DNA of 64,000 nucleotides from Mayfieldus sp963781495 (GCA_963781495.1 CAWAFX010000002.1:1426001-1490000), one strand, 5' to 3'. Positions 16,766 to 25,141 are shown, numbered from the stretch's first letter. Program-made: numbers and translations. Notes: generated by a model not told the origin, from the sequence alone.

Positions 16766-18051
16766 GCATCGAGCGCGTCGAGCGCAAGCGTGGTCACGTC
16801 TGGCGAGTGCGCTGGCGGGACGAGCAGGGCCGCGAGCGGTCGAAAGTCGTCGGCCGCAAGCACGACGCCGAGTCACTGGAAGCCGAGATCGTTCGCTCAA
16901 AGCGCACGGGTGAGCTGGACCTCCTCACCGGCGGCAAGGAAACGCTGGCTGAGTTCGGCCGGGAATGGTGGCGACTGTATGCCGCTCCAAACCTGGAGAT
17001 CCGCACACAGCGCAGCTACGCCGCGCTGTGGGATCGGCACGTTCTGCCTCGGCTTGGGGCGATGCGTCTCCGAGCCCTCACTCCTGAGGTCATCGAGGGC
17101 TACCGGGCAGAGCTCGAGGCTGCCGGGCTCGGTCTGCCGACCGTTTATCGGGCGCTTGCCCTCCTCCAGGGGGTACTGCAACGGGCGGTCGAATGGCGCC
17201 GCATCCAACACAACCCGGTCAAGGTCGTGCGCAAACCGAAGATTCGCCGGCAAAGGTCCGTGCGGCCACTCGCTCCGCTTACCGTCGAGCAGCTGCGGTC
17301 CACGGCTTCCGAAAGACAAACCCACGGCGAGCGCGACGCCACACTGATCAGCCTGCTCGCCTACGCGGGTTTGCGTCCGCAGGAGGTCCTGGCTCTGCGC
17401 TGGGCCGACATTCGGGATCGGACGCTGCTGATCGAGAAGGCCTCAGATGGCCAGGGAGGCATCAAGTCAACGAAGACGCAACACTCGCGCACTGTTCGCT
17501 TGCTGAGACCACTTGCCGCTGATCTGGCGGAGTGGCGGCTTTGGTCTGGGCGCCCGGAAGATGAGGCGCTCCTTTTCCCGAACCTCCAAGGCGGGGTCTG
17601 GAACGATCGCGCCTGGCAGACCTGGCACCGGGACGCCTGGCACCCGGCTTGCGCCGCCGCGGATCTACGTGGCGCGCGGCCCTACGACCTCCGCCATAGC
17701 TTCGTCTCACTGCTGATCCATGAGGGGCGAAATGTCGTCGAAATCGCCCGCCAGGCCGGGCACTCGCCGACGATGACCCTCGACGTATACGCGCACGTCT
17801 TCGACGAGTTCGACGTCGCCGACCGTGTCTCAGCCGAGGAGCAGATCCGCCGTGCCCGCGAGGAACTCGATGTGTCCGTTTTGTGTCCGTCTCGCCCCGA
17901 TGAGGGGGCAGTGCACCAGAAAACCCCTGCTAATCCTCACAGCCCCATCTGCTTGCCGAGGATCTCCTTCATGATCTCGTCGGTGCCACCGCCGATCGGG
18001 CCGAGGCGGGCGTCGCGGACGGCACGCTCGATCCCGTACTCACGCATGTAG
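16762..18051 (+). CDS. int: tyrosine recombinase (phage-type integrase)
   Basis: A 429-residue integrase as integrated. An N-terminal arm-binding domain (about 1-60) is followed by the core-binding SAM-like domain (about 65-150) and the catalytic domain. Catalytic residues are R205 (AGLRPQEV), R311 in PYDLRHS, H334 in AGHSP and the nucleophile Y343 in LDVYAHVF. The box-II His is replaced by Tyr (Y308), a variant I have seen in actinobacterial integrases. The last 25 codons lie outside the element in antisense to the acyl-CoA dehydrogenase, because the frame crosses the attachment core at codons 393-404. On excision the C-terminus changes. Confidence 0.92.
   Translation: MSIERVERKRGHVWRVRWRDEQGRERSKVVGRKHDAESLEAEIVRSKRTGELDLLTGGKETLAEFGREWWRLYAAPNLEIRTQRSYAALWDRHVLPRLGAMRLRALTPEVIEGYRAELEAAGLGLPTVYRALALLQGVLQRAVEWRRIQHNPVKVVRKPKIRRQRSVRPLAPLTVEQLRSTASERQTHGERDATLISLLAYAGLRPQEVLALRWADIRDRTLLIEKASDGQGGIKSTKTQHSRTVRLLRPLAADLAEWRLWSGRPEDEALLFPNLQGGVWNDRAWQTWHRDAWHPACAAADLRGARPYDLRHSFVSLLIHEGRNVVEIARQAGHSPTMTLDVYAHVFDEFDVADRVSAEEQIRRAREELDVSVLCPSRPDEGAVHQKTPANPHSPICLPRISFMISSVPPPIGPRRASRTARSIPYSRM
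17869..17889. repeat. candidate right integrase arm site
   Basis: The exact second copy of the 21-bp repeat at 6707-6727, in the same orientation, 49 bp before the right core. It lies inside the integrase coding sequence, where it encodes DVSVLCP. The internal pair of GTGTCCG units, 11 bp apart, suggests two protein monomers on one face of the DNA. Confidence 0.55.
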
Positions 18052-19115
18052 CCGTAGCCGCCGTGGATCTGCAGGCACTCGTCGGCGATCTCGACCAGGC
18101 CGCGCTGGGTCATCAGCTTCGCCATCGTCACCTCGCGGATGCAGTCCTGGCCGCTGTGGAAGAGGCGCAGGGTGTTGTAGGTCAGCGCCCGGCAGGCCTC
18201 GATCCGGGTCGCCATCTCGGCGAACTTGTGGCGGATCGCCTGGAACTTGCCGATCGGGCGACCGAACGCCTCCCGATCCAGCGCGTAGTCGAGGGTGCGC
18301 TCGAAGACCTTCTGCATCCCGCCGAGGGCCCCGAGCGACATCGCCAGCCGCTCCCAGGCGAAGTTGGCCATGATCAGCGCGAAGCCGCCGTTCTCTGACC
18401 CGAGCAGGTTCTCGACCGGCACCTCGACGTCGGTGAACGAAAGCTCACCGGTGTCCGACGCGTGCCAGCCCATCTTCTCCAGCTTGCGCGAGACCTCGTA
18501 GCCGGGCATCTCACGCTCCAGCACCAGGAAGGAGATCCCATGGTGGCCGCCCTCCGCGGTCGTCCTGCAGGCGCAGACGAGGAAGTCCGCGCGGACGCCG
18601 TTGGTGATGAAGGTCTTGGCGCCGTTGACGACGTAGTAGCCGTTCTCGCGCCGGGCCACGGTGCGGATGCCGGCGACGTCGGAGCCCCCGCCCGGCTCGG
18701 TGATCCCGAGGGCGCCGATCTTTTGGCCCTTGATCCCGGGCACGATCCAGCGCTGGCGCTGCTCCTCGGTGCCGAAGTTGAAGACCGGCGGCATCGCGAT
18801 CCCGGTATGAGCATTGATCCCGGCCGCCACCCCGCCAGAGCCGCCGGAGCGTGAGAGCTCCTCGGTCCAGACCGCGTCGTGCAGGTAGGTGCCGCCCTGG
18901 CCGCCGTAGGCCTCGGGGAACTTGAGGCCGAGAAAGCCGAGCTCGGCGCAGCGGTCGTAGAGCTCGCGCGGGAACTCCCGCGCCGCCTCCCATTCCTCGA
19001 CGTGAGGGGCGATCTCGCTCTGCACGAAGCGGCGCACCGTCTCGCGCAGCTCCTCGTGCTCCTCGCTGAAGGGGGGAAGGATCGCCCGCTTGCCGCTGTC
19101 CTTGATCACGGTCAT
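17937..19115 (-). CDS. acyl-CoA dehydrogenase (host of the integrated element)
   Basis: A 392-residue FAD-dependent acyl-CoA dehydrogenase, normal length for the family. Signatures: GITEPGGGSDVAGI near residue 130 (flavin and substrate contacts), KTFITNG, and the C-terminal GGYGYMREYGIERAVRDAR block followed by GPIGGGTDEI. It oxidises acyl-CoA to trans-2-enoyl-CoA and passes electrons to ETF. A chain-length class cannot be assigned; the catalytic Glu position varies among subfamilies. The start ATG 19113-19115 gives MTVIKDSGKR; the longer open frame upstream is antisense to the next gene. Its 3' end is the attachment site of the element. Confidence 0.92.
   Translation of the reverse strand: MTVIKDSGKRAILPPFSEEHEELRETVRRFVQSEIAPHVEEWEAAREFPRELYDRCAELGFLGLKFPEAYGGQGGTYLHDAVWTEELSRSGGSGGVAAGINAHTGIAMPPVFNFGTEEQRQRWIVPGIKGQKIGALGITEPGGGSDVAGIRTVARRENGYYVVNGAKTFITNGVRADFLVCACRTTAEGGHHGISFLVLEREMPGYEVSRKLEKMGWHASDTGELSFTDVEVPVENLLGSENGGFALIMANFAWERLAMSLGALGGMQKVFERTLDYALDREAFGRPIGKFQAIRHKFAEMATRIEACRALTYNTLRLFHSGQDCIREVTMAKLMTQRGLVEIADECLQIHGGYGYMREYGIERAVRDARLGPIGGGTDEIMKEILGKQMGL
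17939..17974. repeat. right attachment-site copy within the intact acyl-CoA dehydrogenase 3' end
   Basis: Identical for 36 bp to 6556-6591, diverging on both sides. Read on the minus strand it encodes the last 11 residues of the dehydrogenase and the T of its stop codon. The two remaining stop bases (GA) come from the element, giving TGA in place of the TAG still present at the left copy. Confidence 0.9.
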
Positions 19116-19140
19116 TTCCGCGCCCCTATCATCGCCGCAA

Positions 19141-19638
19141 ATGCAGTCTGCCGAGCGGGGTCGAACTGGTCTTCCGTCCCTCGGTCCGCGTGGCGAGGGG
19201 TGGCTGCGCATCCAGTCGCTGCTGATCGTCGCGGTGCTGCTGTGCGGCGCAGCCGGCGGCCCCTGGCCGCAATCGGTGCGCACGCCGCTGTTCGTCGCCG
19301 GCATCGCCGGCCTGGCTCTCGGGGCGGCGATGCTGGTCGCCAGCATGCTCTCCCTGGGGCGGTCGTTTCGAACCCTTCCCGAGCCGCTCCCCGGCGCCGA
19401 GCTCAAGCAGGGCTACCTGTACGGGCTGGTCCGGCACCCGATCTACGGCGCGATCATGCTGCTGGCGCTCTCCGGCGCGGCGTACTCCTCGCCCCTGGCG
19501 CTGATCCCGGCGGTGGCGCTGGTCGCGGTGCTGATCGGCAAGTCGAACGTCGAGGAGCGATGGCTTTCCGCGGCGCATCCCGATTACTCCGATTACCGGC
19601 GCCGGGTCAGGCGCCGTTTCCTGCCCGGCCTCTTCTGA
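19141..19638 (+). CDS. isoprenylcysteine carboxyl methyltransferase-family membrane protein
   Basis: A 165-residue membrane protein with helices around residues 23-40, 46-66 and a later pair around 104-135. The SAM-binding signature of ICMT/PEMT-like methyltransferases is present: GYLYGLVRHPIYGAIMLL, and EERWLSAAHPDYSDYRRR near the C-terminus. Bacterial members methylate lipids or unknown small molecules at the membrane; the name comes from the eukaryotic relative. ATG 19141 gives a natural N-terminus; earlier starts would read through the divergent gene's promoter. Substrate unknown. Confidence 0.8.
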   Translation: MQSAERGRTGLPSLGPRGEGWLRIQSLLIVAVLLCGAAGGPWPQSVRTPLFVAGIAGLALGAAMLVASMLSLGRSFRTLPEPLPGAELKQGYLYGLVRHPIYGAIMLLALSGAAYSSPLALIPAVALVAVLIGKSNVEERWLSAAHPDYSDYRRRVRRRFLPGLF

Positions 19639-19642
19639 ACCA

Positions 19643-20077
19643 TCAGCGGGCGGGCGGGGACCAATCGGCGAGCGTCGTGTAGCCGCGGCCCTCGAGGTCG
19701 AAGCCGAGCAGGTCGCCCGAGGGGTTCTTGCGGTCGCCGTGATGGTAGGCGCGCACCTCGCAGATCTTGCCGTCGCGAAGACGGAAGAACTCGGCCCCGC
19801 GGTTGATCCGCTTCTCGCCCGACTTCGGGTCGCGCCAGGTCATCGCCCACTCGATGCAGGCCTCGTCGCCCTGCTCGATGCCGTGCTCGAGATGCCACTG
19901 CCCGTCGGCCTGCTCGACGCCCCATTTCGCGTTCTCGCCGATGGCCCGCGCGCCCTGGTGCGGGCCGAGGCGGGTGTAGTAGTGGACCGCGTCGTCGGTG
20001 AAATGCGAAGCGATCAGCTCGACGTCGCCCGTGTTCAGCGCCTCGTAGTAGCTGCGGATGTGGTCGAGGCTGGACAT
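19643..20077 (-). CDS. SnoaL-like (NTF2-fold) protein
   Basis: A 144-residue single-domain protein with the SnoaL/NTF2 pattern: an N-terminal helix IRSYYEALNTGDVELIASHF, a TDDAVHYY strand, and late strands GAEFFRLRDGKICEVRAYHH. Proteins of this fold are small cyclases, isomerases or binding proteins. It is divergent from the TetR gene at 20163, with a palindrome between them, so the same repressor may control it. It converges on the methyltransferase gene with only a 4-bp gap. Confidence 0.8.
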   Translation of the reverse strand: MSSLDHIRSYYEALNTGDVELIASHFTDDAVHYYTRLGPHQGARAIGENAKWGVEQADGQWHLEHGIEQGDEACIEWAMTWRDPKSGEKRINRGAEFFRLRDGKICEVRAYHHGDRKNPSGDLLGFDLEGRGYTTLADWSPPAR

Positions 20078-20119
20078 GCTGCGCCGGCGATGTTCCCAGG
20101 CGCCGGCCCCCGCCGTCTC

Positions 20120-20148
20120 TTAAGCATCTGCTTTAATCATATGCTTAA
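20120..20148. promoter_or_regulatory. palindromic operator between SnoaL-like and TetR genes
   Basis: A perfect 8-bp inverted repeat TTAAGCAT / ATGCTTAA with a 13-bp spacer, AT-rich in otherwise GC-rich DNA. It lies 15 bp upstream of the TetR start codon and 43 bp from the divergent SnoaL-like gene. Position and symmetry fit autoregulation by the adjacent TetR protein. Confidence 0.65.
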
Positions 20149-20162
20149 CCGTGGAGGCGCAG

Positions 20163-20816
20163 GTGACAGAGCAGACGTCGACCAGGCAAACGTCCACCAG
20201 GGAGAGGCTGCTCGACGCCGCGGTGGAGCTGCTGATCGAGGGCGGCTACGACGCGGTCACCACCCGCTCGGTGACGGCGCGCGCCGGCGTCAACGGCGCC
20301 TTGGTCAACTACTACTTCGGGACCAAGCAGCGGCTGCTGGTCGAGGCCGCGGCCGCCGCGATGATGCGCGCCTTCGCCGAGCCGGCCGAACTGCTGCTGG
20401 AATCGGAAGACCCGCGCCAGGGGATCGGGGCTACTGTCGAGTGGCTGGCGCGGATGGATCCGCGCACCCCGGAGATGTCGGTGGTCTCCGAGAGCACGGT
20501 GCGGGCGCTTCGCGATCCCGACATGAGGCGCGCAGTTGCCGGCGAGCTGGCGGAGTTTCGCGCCGCGTTCGGGACCAGGCTCGAGGCGGCGATCGCCGAG
20601 GGCAGGGTTCGCGCCGGTCCCGGGGCCGGCGGGCTTGCGATCCTGCTCGCCGCCGCCCTCGACGGGCTGGCGCTGCACGTGCTGCTGGACCCGAAGCTCG
20701 ACCTCGGGGCGGCCAACCAGGCGCTTCAGGAGCTGCTCGCGCCCGCCCGCGTGCGCCGGCAGGCGGCGGCCGAGCGCCCGGCGACGAGGCGGAAACGGCG
20801 CCGGGGCCCCGGGTGA
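20163..20816 (+). CDS. TetR-family transcriptional regulator
   Basis: A 217-residue repressor. The N-terminal helix-turn-helix (about residues 10-58) reads RERLLDAAVELLIEGGYDAV, then TARAGVNGALVNYYFGTKQ; the rest is a helical ligand-binding domain. Start GTG 20163 is chosen because GGAGG lies five bases upstream; GTG 20151 is weaker. The stop overlaps the start of the ABC ATPase (GTGA), so the regulator is in the transporter operon and probably controls it, as is common for TetR-ABC efflux operons. Ligand unknown. Confidence 0.88.
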   Translation: MTEQTSTRQTSTRERLLDAAVELLIEGGYDAVTTRSVTARAGVNGALVNYYFGTKQRLLVEAAAAAMMRAFAEPAELLLESEDPRQGIGATVEWLARMDPRTPEMSVVSESTVRALRDPDMRRAVAGELAEFRAAFGTRLEAAIAEGRVRAGPGAGGLAILLAAALDGLALHVLLDPKLDLGAANQALQELLAPARVRRQAAAERPATRRKRRRGPG

Positions 20817-21523
20817 ACGCCGGGCCCCTGATCTGCCTGCGCGACGCCGGCAAGACCTATGGCTCGGGCGAGGTTGCAGTGCGCGCGGTTCGCGGGGTTG
20901 ACCTGGAGGTCCCGGCGCGGCAGTTCGTGGTGCTGCTGGGACCGAGCGGATCCGGCAAGACCACCCTGCTGAACCTGATCGGCGGCCTGGAGGCGCCCAG
21001 CGGCGGCGAGATAAGCGTCGCCGGGCAGGACGTCACCTCGCTCGACGAAGAGGGGCGCACCCGCTTTCGCCGCGAAACGGTCGGCTTCATCTTTCAGTTC
21101 TTCAACCTGATCCCTACCCTGACCGCGCTCGAGAACGTCGAGCTGGTGGCGGAGCTGCAGGGGGCGGGGCAGGACGCCGAGGCGCTGCTGGAGCACGTCG
21201 GCCTCGCGGAGCGCTCCGACCGCTTCCCGGCCCAGCTTTCGGGAGGGGAGCAGCAGCGCGTGGCGGTGGCGCGGGCGCTCGCGGGGCGGCCCCGGCTGCT
21301 GCTCGGCGACGAGCCCACCGGCGCCCTCGACCTCGACACCGGTCGGACCGTCCTCTCTGTGCTGCGCCGGGTGGCCCGCGAGCTGGAGCAGACCGTCGTG
21401 CTGGTCACCCACAACGCGGTTATCGCGCAGATGGCCGATCGCGTCCTTCGCATGCGCGATGGCGCGATCGTCGGCGACGAGATCAACGAGCGACCGGTCG
21501 ACCCCGCGGAGCTGCGTTGGTGA
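20813..21523 (+). CDS. ABC transporter ATP-binding protein (MacB/LolD type)
   Basis: A 236-residue ATPase: Walker A GPSGSGKTT near residue 44, Q-loop FIFQFFNLIPTLTA, signature LSGGEQQRV, Walker B LLLGDEPTGALD, and H-loop VTHN. The D-E-P-T-G-A-L-D form and the FFNL Q-loop are typical of ATPases partnering FtsX-like permeases that act on lipids, lipoproteins or drugs without transporting through a channel. Start GTG 20813 overlaps the TetR stop. The permease starts at 21520, overlapping its stop. Confidence 0.92.
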   Translation: MNAGPLICLRDAGKTYGSGEVAVRAVRGVDLEVPARQFVVLLGPSGSGKTTLLNLIGGLEAPSGGEISVAGQDVTSLDEEGRTRFRRETVGFIFQFFNLIPTLTALENVELVAELQGAGQDAEALLEHVGLAERSDRFPAQLSGGEQQRVAVARALAGRPRLLLGDEPTGALDLDTGRTVLSVLRRVARELEQTVVLVTHNAVIAQMADRVLRMRDGAIVGDEINERPVDPAELRW

Positions 21524-23868
21524 GGGTCCTGCGCGTCAAGCTGCGCCGCGACCTGCGACGCCAAAGGGCGCAGTTCCTCGCGATCGCGGTGACCATCTTC
21601 CTCGGGGTGGCGCTGTTCGGCGGCACCTATGACGCCTACCGCAACCTCACCGCCTCCTACCGGTCGGCCTTCACGAGGTACCGCCTCGCCAACCTGACCG
21701 TGAGCGGCGGCTCCAGCGCCCGCATCGCCGCCGCCGCCCGCGACACCCCCGGCGTAGCCGCGGTCACGACGCGCACCCAGGCTGACCTTCCCTTCCGAAT
21801 CGGCCGCATCAAGCTGCTCGGCCGCGTGGTCGGGATGCCGCCCGGCCACCAGCCCCGCGCAGACCGGGTGCGGGTGGACTCCGGCACCTACCTGAGCCCT
21901 GGCCGCCCCAACGGCGTGCTGGTCGAGAAGCACACCGCCGACCACTTCCACCTCGCGCCCGGCGACCGCGTGCAGGTCGGGGGCGTGCGGCTGCGGGTGC
22001 TGGGGGTGGCGACCTCGCCGGAGTACTACTGGCCGGCGCTGAACCGCCAGAACGTGCTCCCGGCGGCCGACGACTTCGGGGTCCTGTTCGTGCCGGAGAG
22101 GCTCGCCCGGCACCTCGCCGGACTGCAGGCGCCCAACCAGGTGGGGATCTATTACCGAGGTGGGGAGGAGAACGCCGCGTTGACGGCGCAGCTCACGCGC
22201 CGAGCTGAGCGCTCGGGGGCGACGAGCGCCGAGACGCGCGCCCAGCAGCCCTCCAACAGCGCCCTGCAGCAGGACGTCCGCGCCTTCCGCCAGCTCGCGA
22301 TCCTCTTCCCGCTGCTGTTCCTCACCGCGGCGGGGCTGGCGACCGCGATCCTGATGCGCCGCGTCGTCACCGCCCAGACGCCGACGATCGGCATGTTGCG
22401 GGCCTGCGGGTACTCGCGCCGGCAGGTCGTCGCCCACTTTCTCTCCTTCGGCATAGTCGTCGGGCTGCTTGGCGGTGGCCTCGGCGCCGTCTCCGGCCTC
22501 GGCCTCGCCGGGCAGTTGACGAAGGTCTACACGCGGGAGCTTTCGATCCCGGTGGCGCTGACCAGCGTCTCGCCGCTGACGCCATTGGTGGGGCTGGCCT
22601 TCGGCCTGCTGACCGGCGTCGCCTCGGCCTCGATCGCCGCTTTCGTCGCCGCCCAGGTCGCCCCGGCGGAGGCGATGCGTCGCTTCGTGCCCGCCTCGGG
22701 CGGCCGGCTCAGCATCTTCGAGCGTCTGCTGCCGCCGCTAAGGCGGCTGCCGATCCGCTGGCGAATGGTGCTGCGCTCGCTGGGCCGCAACCGGCGCCGC
22801 AACCTCGCGACCGGCATCGGGGTCGTCCTCGCCCTGGTGCTGATCCTCGTCTCCTGGGGCATGATCGACACCACCGAGCTGCTGATCGACCGCCAGTTCA
22901 AACAGACCGAGCGCCAGGACGCGCAGGTCTACTTCGACCGGGGGGTCACGCCGGCGCGGCTGCGCTCGATCGCGCGGGTGCACGGGGTGCAGGAGGTCGA
23001 GCCGGCGCTGGACCTGCCGGTTTCGATTGCGGCCAACGGCAGGCGCTACCCGACGTCGCTGGTTGGGCTGCAGCCGCACACGCGCCTTCACGGCTTCCAG
23101 GTCGAGGGCGGCGGCGACGCGCTTCCCCGCAGCGGGCTGCTCGCCGGCCAGGCCCTGCGGTCAGAGCTCGGGATCGACGCGGGCGACCGCGTGCAGGTCG
23201 ACGCGATCGGCGGCGGGCAGCCCCTGGGCTCGACCGTGAAGGGGTTCGTCAACGAGGCGCTCGGCACCTATGCCTACGCGTCGATCGACTACCTGCGCGC
23301 CGCGAGCGGAGGCGCTCTCGGCAGTCCCAACTCGGCCCTGGTGCGCTACGCGCCGGGAGTCAGCAGGGCGGCGATGCGCGACCGCCTCAGTGCTCTGCCC
23401 GGCGTGACCGCGTTCGAGGACAGCGGTGCCTTGAAGGACACCGTCAACCAGTACCTCGGCTTCTATTACATATTCGTCGGCACGATGCTGGTGCTCGGCG
23501 GGGCGATGGCCTTCGCGCTGATGTTCAGTGCCATCTCCTCCAGCATCTCCGAGCGCCGCACCGAGATCGCCACCCTGCGCGCGGCCGGGGCGCCCTTCGG
23601 GCTGCTGTCGCGGTTGATCACCGCCGAGAACCTGATCGTCGCCTGCCTGGGCCTGCTCCCCGGCCTGCTGGCCGGCTACGAGGTGGCGCGGGTGTTCATG
23701 TCCTCGTTCTCCAGCGACCAGTTCAGCTTCGACCTGCAGATGCGCGATTCGACCTTCGTGCTGGCGGCGCTGGCGATCCTCGCCGTCGCTGTGCTCTCGC
23801 AGCGCCCGGGGCTGCGCGCGGTGCGGCGGCTCGACATCGCCGAGGTCGTCCGCGAGCGCTCGGCCTAG
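21520..23868 (+). CDS. ABC transporter permease, FtsX-like, two core domains
   Basis: A 782-residue permease. One membrane helix lies at about 20-40, then a large extracytoplasmic domain (about 45-255), three helices around 265-380, a second FtsX-type half beginning near 425 with another extracytoplasmic domain, and three final helices around 650-770. The two FtsX core domains (LATAILMRRVVTAQTPTIGM and MFSAISSSISERRTEIATLR) mark the long, fused form. With the preceding ATPase it forms a mechanotransmission-type exporter, probably of lipid or hydrophobic compounds. Start is GTG 21520; TTG 21517 is also possible. Confidence 0.9.
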   Translation: MRVLRVKLRRDLRRQRAQFLAIAVTIFLGVALFGGTYDAYRNLTASYRSAFTRYRLANLTVSGGSSARIAAAARDTPGVAAVTTRTQADLPFRIGRIKLLGRVVGMPPGHQPRADRVRVDSGTYLSPGRPNGVLVEKHTADHFHLAPGDRVQVGGVRLRVLGVATSPEYYWPALNRQNVLPAADDFGVLFVPERLARHLAGLQAPNQVGIYYRGGEENAALTAQLTRRAERSGATSAETRAQQPSNSALQQDVRAFRQLAILFPLLFLTAAGLATAILMRRVVTAQTPTIGMLRACGYSRRQVVAHFLSFGIVVGLLGGGLGAVSGLGLAGQLTKVYTRELSIPVALTSVSPLTPLVGLAFGLLTGVASASIAAFVAAQVAPAEAMRRFVPASGGRLSIFERLLPPLRRLPIRWRMVLRSLGRNRRRNLATGIGVVLALVLILVSWGMIDTTELLIDRQFKQTERQDAQVYFDRGVTPARLRSIARVHGVQEVEPALDLPVSIAANGRRYPTSLVGLQPHTRLHGFQVEGGGDALPRSGLLAGQALRSELGIDAGDRVQVDAIGGGQPLGSTVKGFVNEALGTYAYASIDYLRAASGGALGSPNSALVRYAPGVSRAAMRDRLSALPGVTAFEDSGALKDTVNQYLGFYYIFVGTMLVLGGAMAFALMFSAISSSISERRTEIATLRAAGAPFGLLSRLITAENLIVACLGLLPGLLAGYEVARVFMSSFSSDQFSFDLQMRDSTFVLAALAILAVAVLSQRPGLRAVRRLDIAEVVRERSA

Positions 23869-23881
23869 GGCCGCCCGACCC

Positions 23882-25105
23882 CTAGAGCCCGTACGAGCGC
23901 CCGATCACGTCGAGCATGATCTCGTCGGTGCCGGCGCCGATCCGGTTCAGGCGCACGTCGCGGTAGGCGCGCTCGATCTCGTACTCCTTCATGTAGCCGT
24001 AGCCGCCGAGGACCTGCACGCACTCGTCGGCGATCTCGCAGGCCGCCCGCGAGGCGTAGAGCTTCGCCATCGTGATCTCGCGCACCGGATACTCGCCGTT
24101 GGCGAAGCGCCAGGCGGTCGCGTAGGTGAACTGCTTCGCCGCCTCGGCCTTGGTCGCCATCTCGGCGAACTTGTGGCGGATCGCCTGGAACTTGCCGATC
24201 GGGCGGCCGAAAGCCTCGCGTTCCTTCGCGTACTCGAGCGTCTTCTCGATCATCCGCTCGCAGCTGGCATGACAACCGGCGGCGGCGACCAGCCGCTCGC
24301 CCTGAAGCTCCCAGCTGATGTGGTAGAAGCCCTTGCCGATCTCGCCCAGGACCGAGTCGGCGGGGACGCGGACGTCCTCGAAGGCGAGCTCGCCGGTGTC
24401 GGAGGCGTGCATCCCCATCTTCTCCAGCTCCGCCGAGACCGTGAAGCCGGGCACCTTGTCGCCGTTCTCGTCCCGGAGGTCGATCGCGAACAGGGTGATC
24501 CCCTCGTGCCGGGCCTCCGGGTCGGTCTTCGCGACCAGGACGATGAAGTCGGCGCGGGGGCCGTTTGTGATGAACGTCTTGGAGCCGTTGATCACGTACT
24601 CGTCACCGTCGCGGATCGCGGTGGTGCGGATCCCGGCGACGTCGGAGCCGGCGCCCGGCTCGGTGATCCCGAGGCAGCCGATCTTCTCGCCCTTGATGCC
24701 GGGGACCAGGTAGCGCTGCTTCTGCTCCTCTGAGCCCAGCAGGTGGATCGGGGGCAGGACCATGTCGGTCTGGACCGCGAAGCCCATGTTGGTGCCGCCC
24801 GAGCCCGAGTAGCTCATGCACTCGGCGCGGACCAGCGAGTAGTAGTAGTCGCCGCCCTGGCCGCCGTACTGCTCCGGGAAGCAGAGGCCGAGAAAGCCGA
24901 GGTCGCCGGCCCGCTTCATCGCCTCGCTCGGCCAGTAGGTGTCCTCCCACTCGTTGCGGTGGGGGTAGAGCTCCTTCTGGACCCAGCTCTGCAGAGACTC
25001 GCGCAGCGCCTCGTGCTCGTCGCTGAAGATGAAGTGCTTGCGGCCCGCCTCGTGATCGGGCTTGATCACGGTCGAGGCGCCGTTCGTCGTCGCTGTGCTC
25101 GCCAC
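23882..25105 (-). CDS. acyl-CoA dehydrogenase
   Basis: A 407-residue acyl-CoA dehydrogenase paralogous to the one at 17937-19115. It has GITEPGAGSDVAGIRTT, KTFITNGPRADF, FGRPIGKFQAIRHKFAEMAT and the C-terminal GGYGYMKEYEIERAYRDVR with GTDEIM. Start GTG 25103-25105 is supported by AAGGAGGA directly upstream. It ends in DVIGRSYGL, so it does not contain the element's attachment sequence. It is divergent from the enoyl-CoA hydratase operon and probably supplies its first oxidation step. Confidence 0.92.
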   Translation of the reverse strand: MASTATTNGASTVIKPDHEAGRKHFIFSDEHEALRESLQSWVQKELYPHRNEWEDTYWPSEAMKRAGDLGFLGLCFPEQYGGQGGDYYYSLVRAECMSYSGSGGTNMGFAVQTDMVLPPIHLLGSEEQKQRYLVPGIKGEKIGCLGITEPGAGSDVAGIRTTAIRDGDEYVINGSKTFITNGPRADFIVLVAKTDPEARHEGITLFAIDLRDENGDKVPGFTVSAELEKMGMHASDTGELAFEDVRVPADSVLGEIGKGFYHISWELQGERLVAAAGCHASCERMIEKTLEYAKEREAFGRPIGKFQAIRHKFAEMATKAEAAKQFTYATAWRFANGEYPVREITMAKLYASRAACEIADECVQVLGGYGYMKEYEIERAYRDVRLNRIGAGTDEIMLDVIGRSYGL

Positions 25106-25141
25106 CTGTCCTCCTTGGGTCGTCCCGGGCAGAGTGGACAG

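Larger units (their letters stand above)
6556..17974. mobile_element. integrative mobilizable element inserted at the 3' end of an acyl-CoA dehydrogenase gene
   Basis: Perfect 36-bp direct repeats at 6556-6591 and 17939-17974 bound a segment whose period is 11,383 bp. The repeat is the last 11 sense codons (MKEILGKQMGL) and first stop base of the acyl-CoA dehydrogenase at 17937-19115. The left copy is an orphan 3' fragment, as expected after site-specific integration. A tyrosine integrase and excisionase-like gene lie at the right end. A MobF relaxase supplies a mobilisation function, and no type IV secretion genes are present, so I call it mobilizable rather than self-transmissible. Cargo: an RHS protein, a membrane protein and two sigma-like proteins. 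Parts, notably about 6600-8500, are visibly poorer in GC than the flanks. Confidence 0.88.

Noticed and set aside
19739..20812. Upstream extension of the ABC ATPase frame
   Set aside because: The long open frame before GTG 20813 is the shadow of the SnoaL-like and TetR genes; the ATPase starts normally at 20813.
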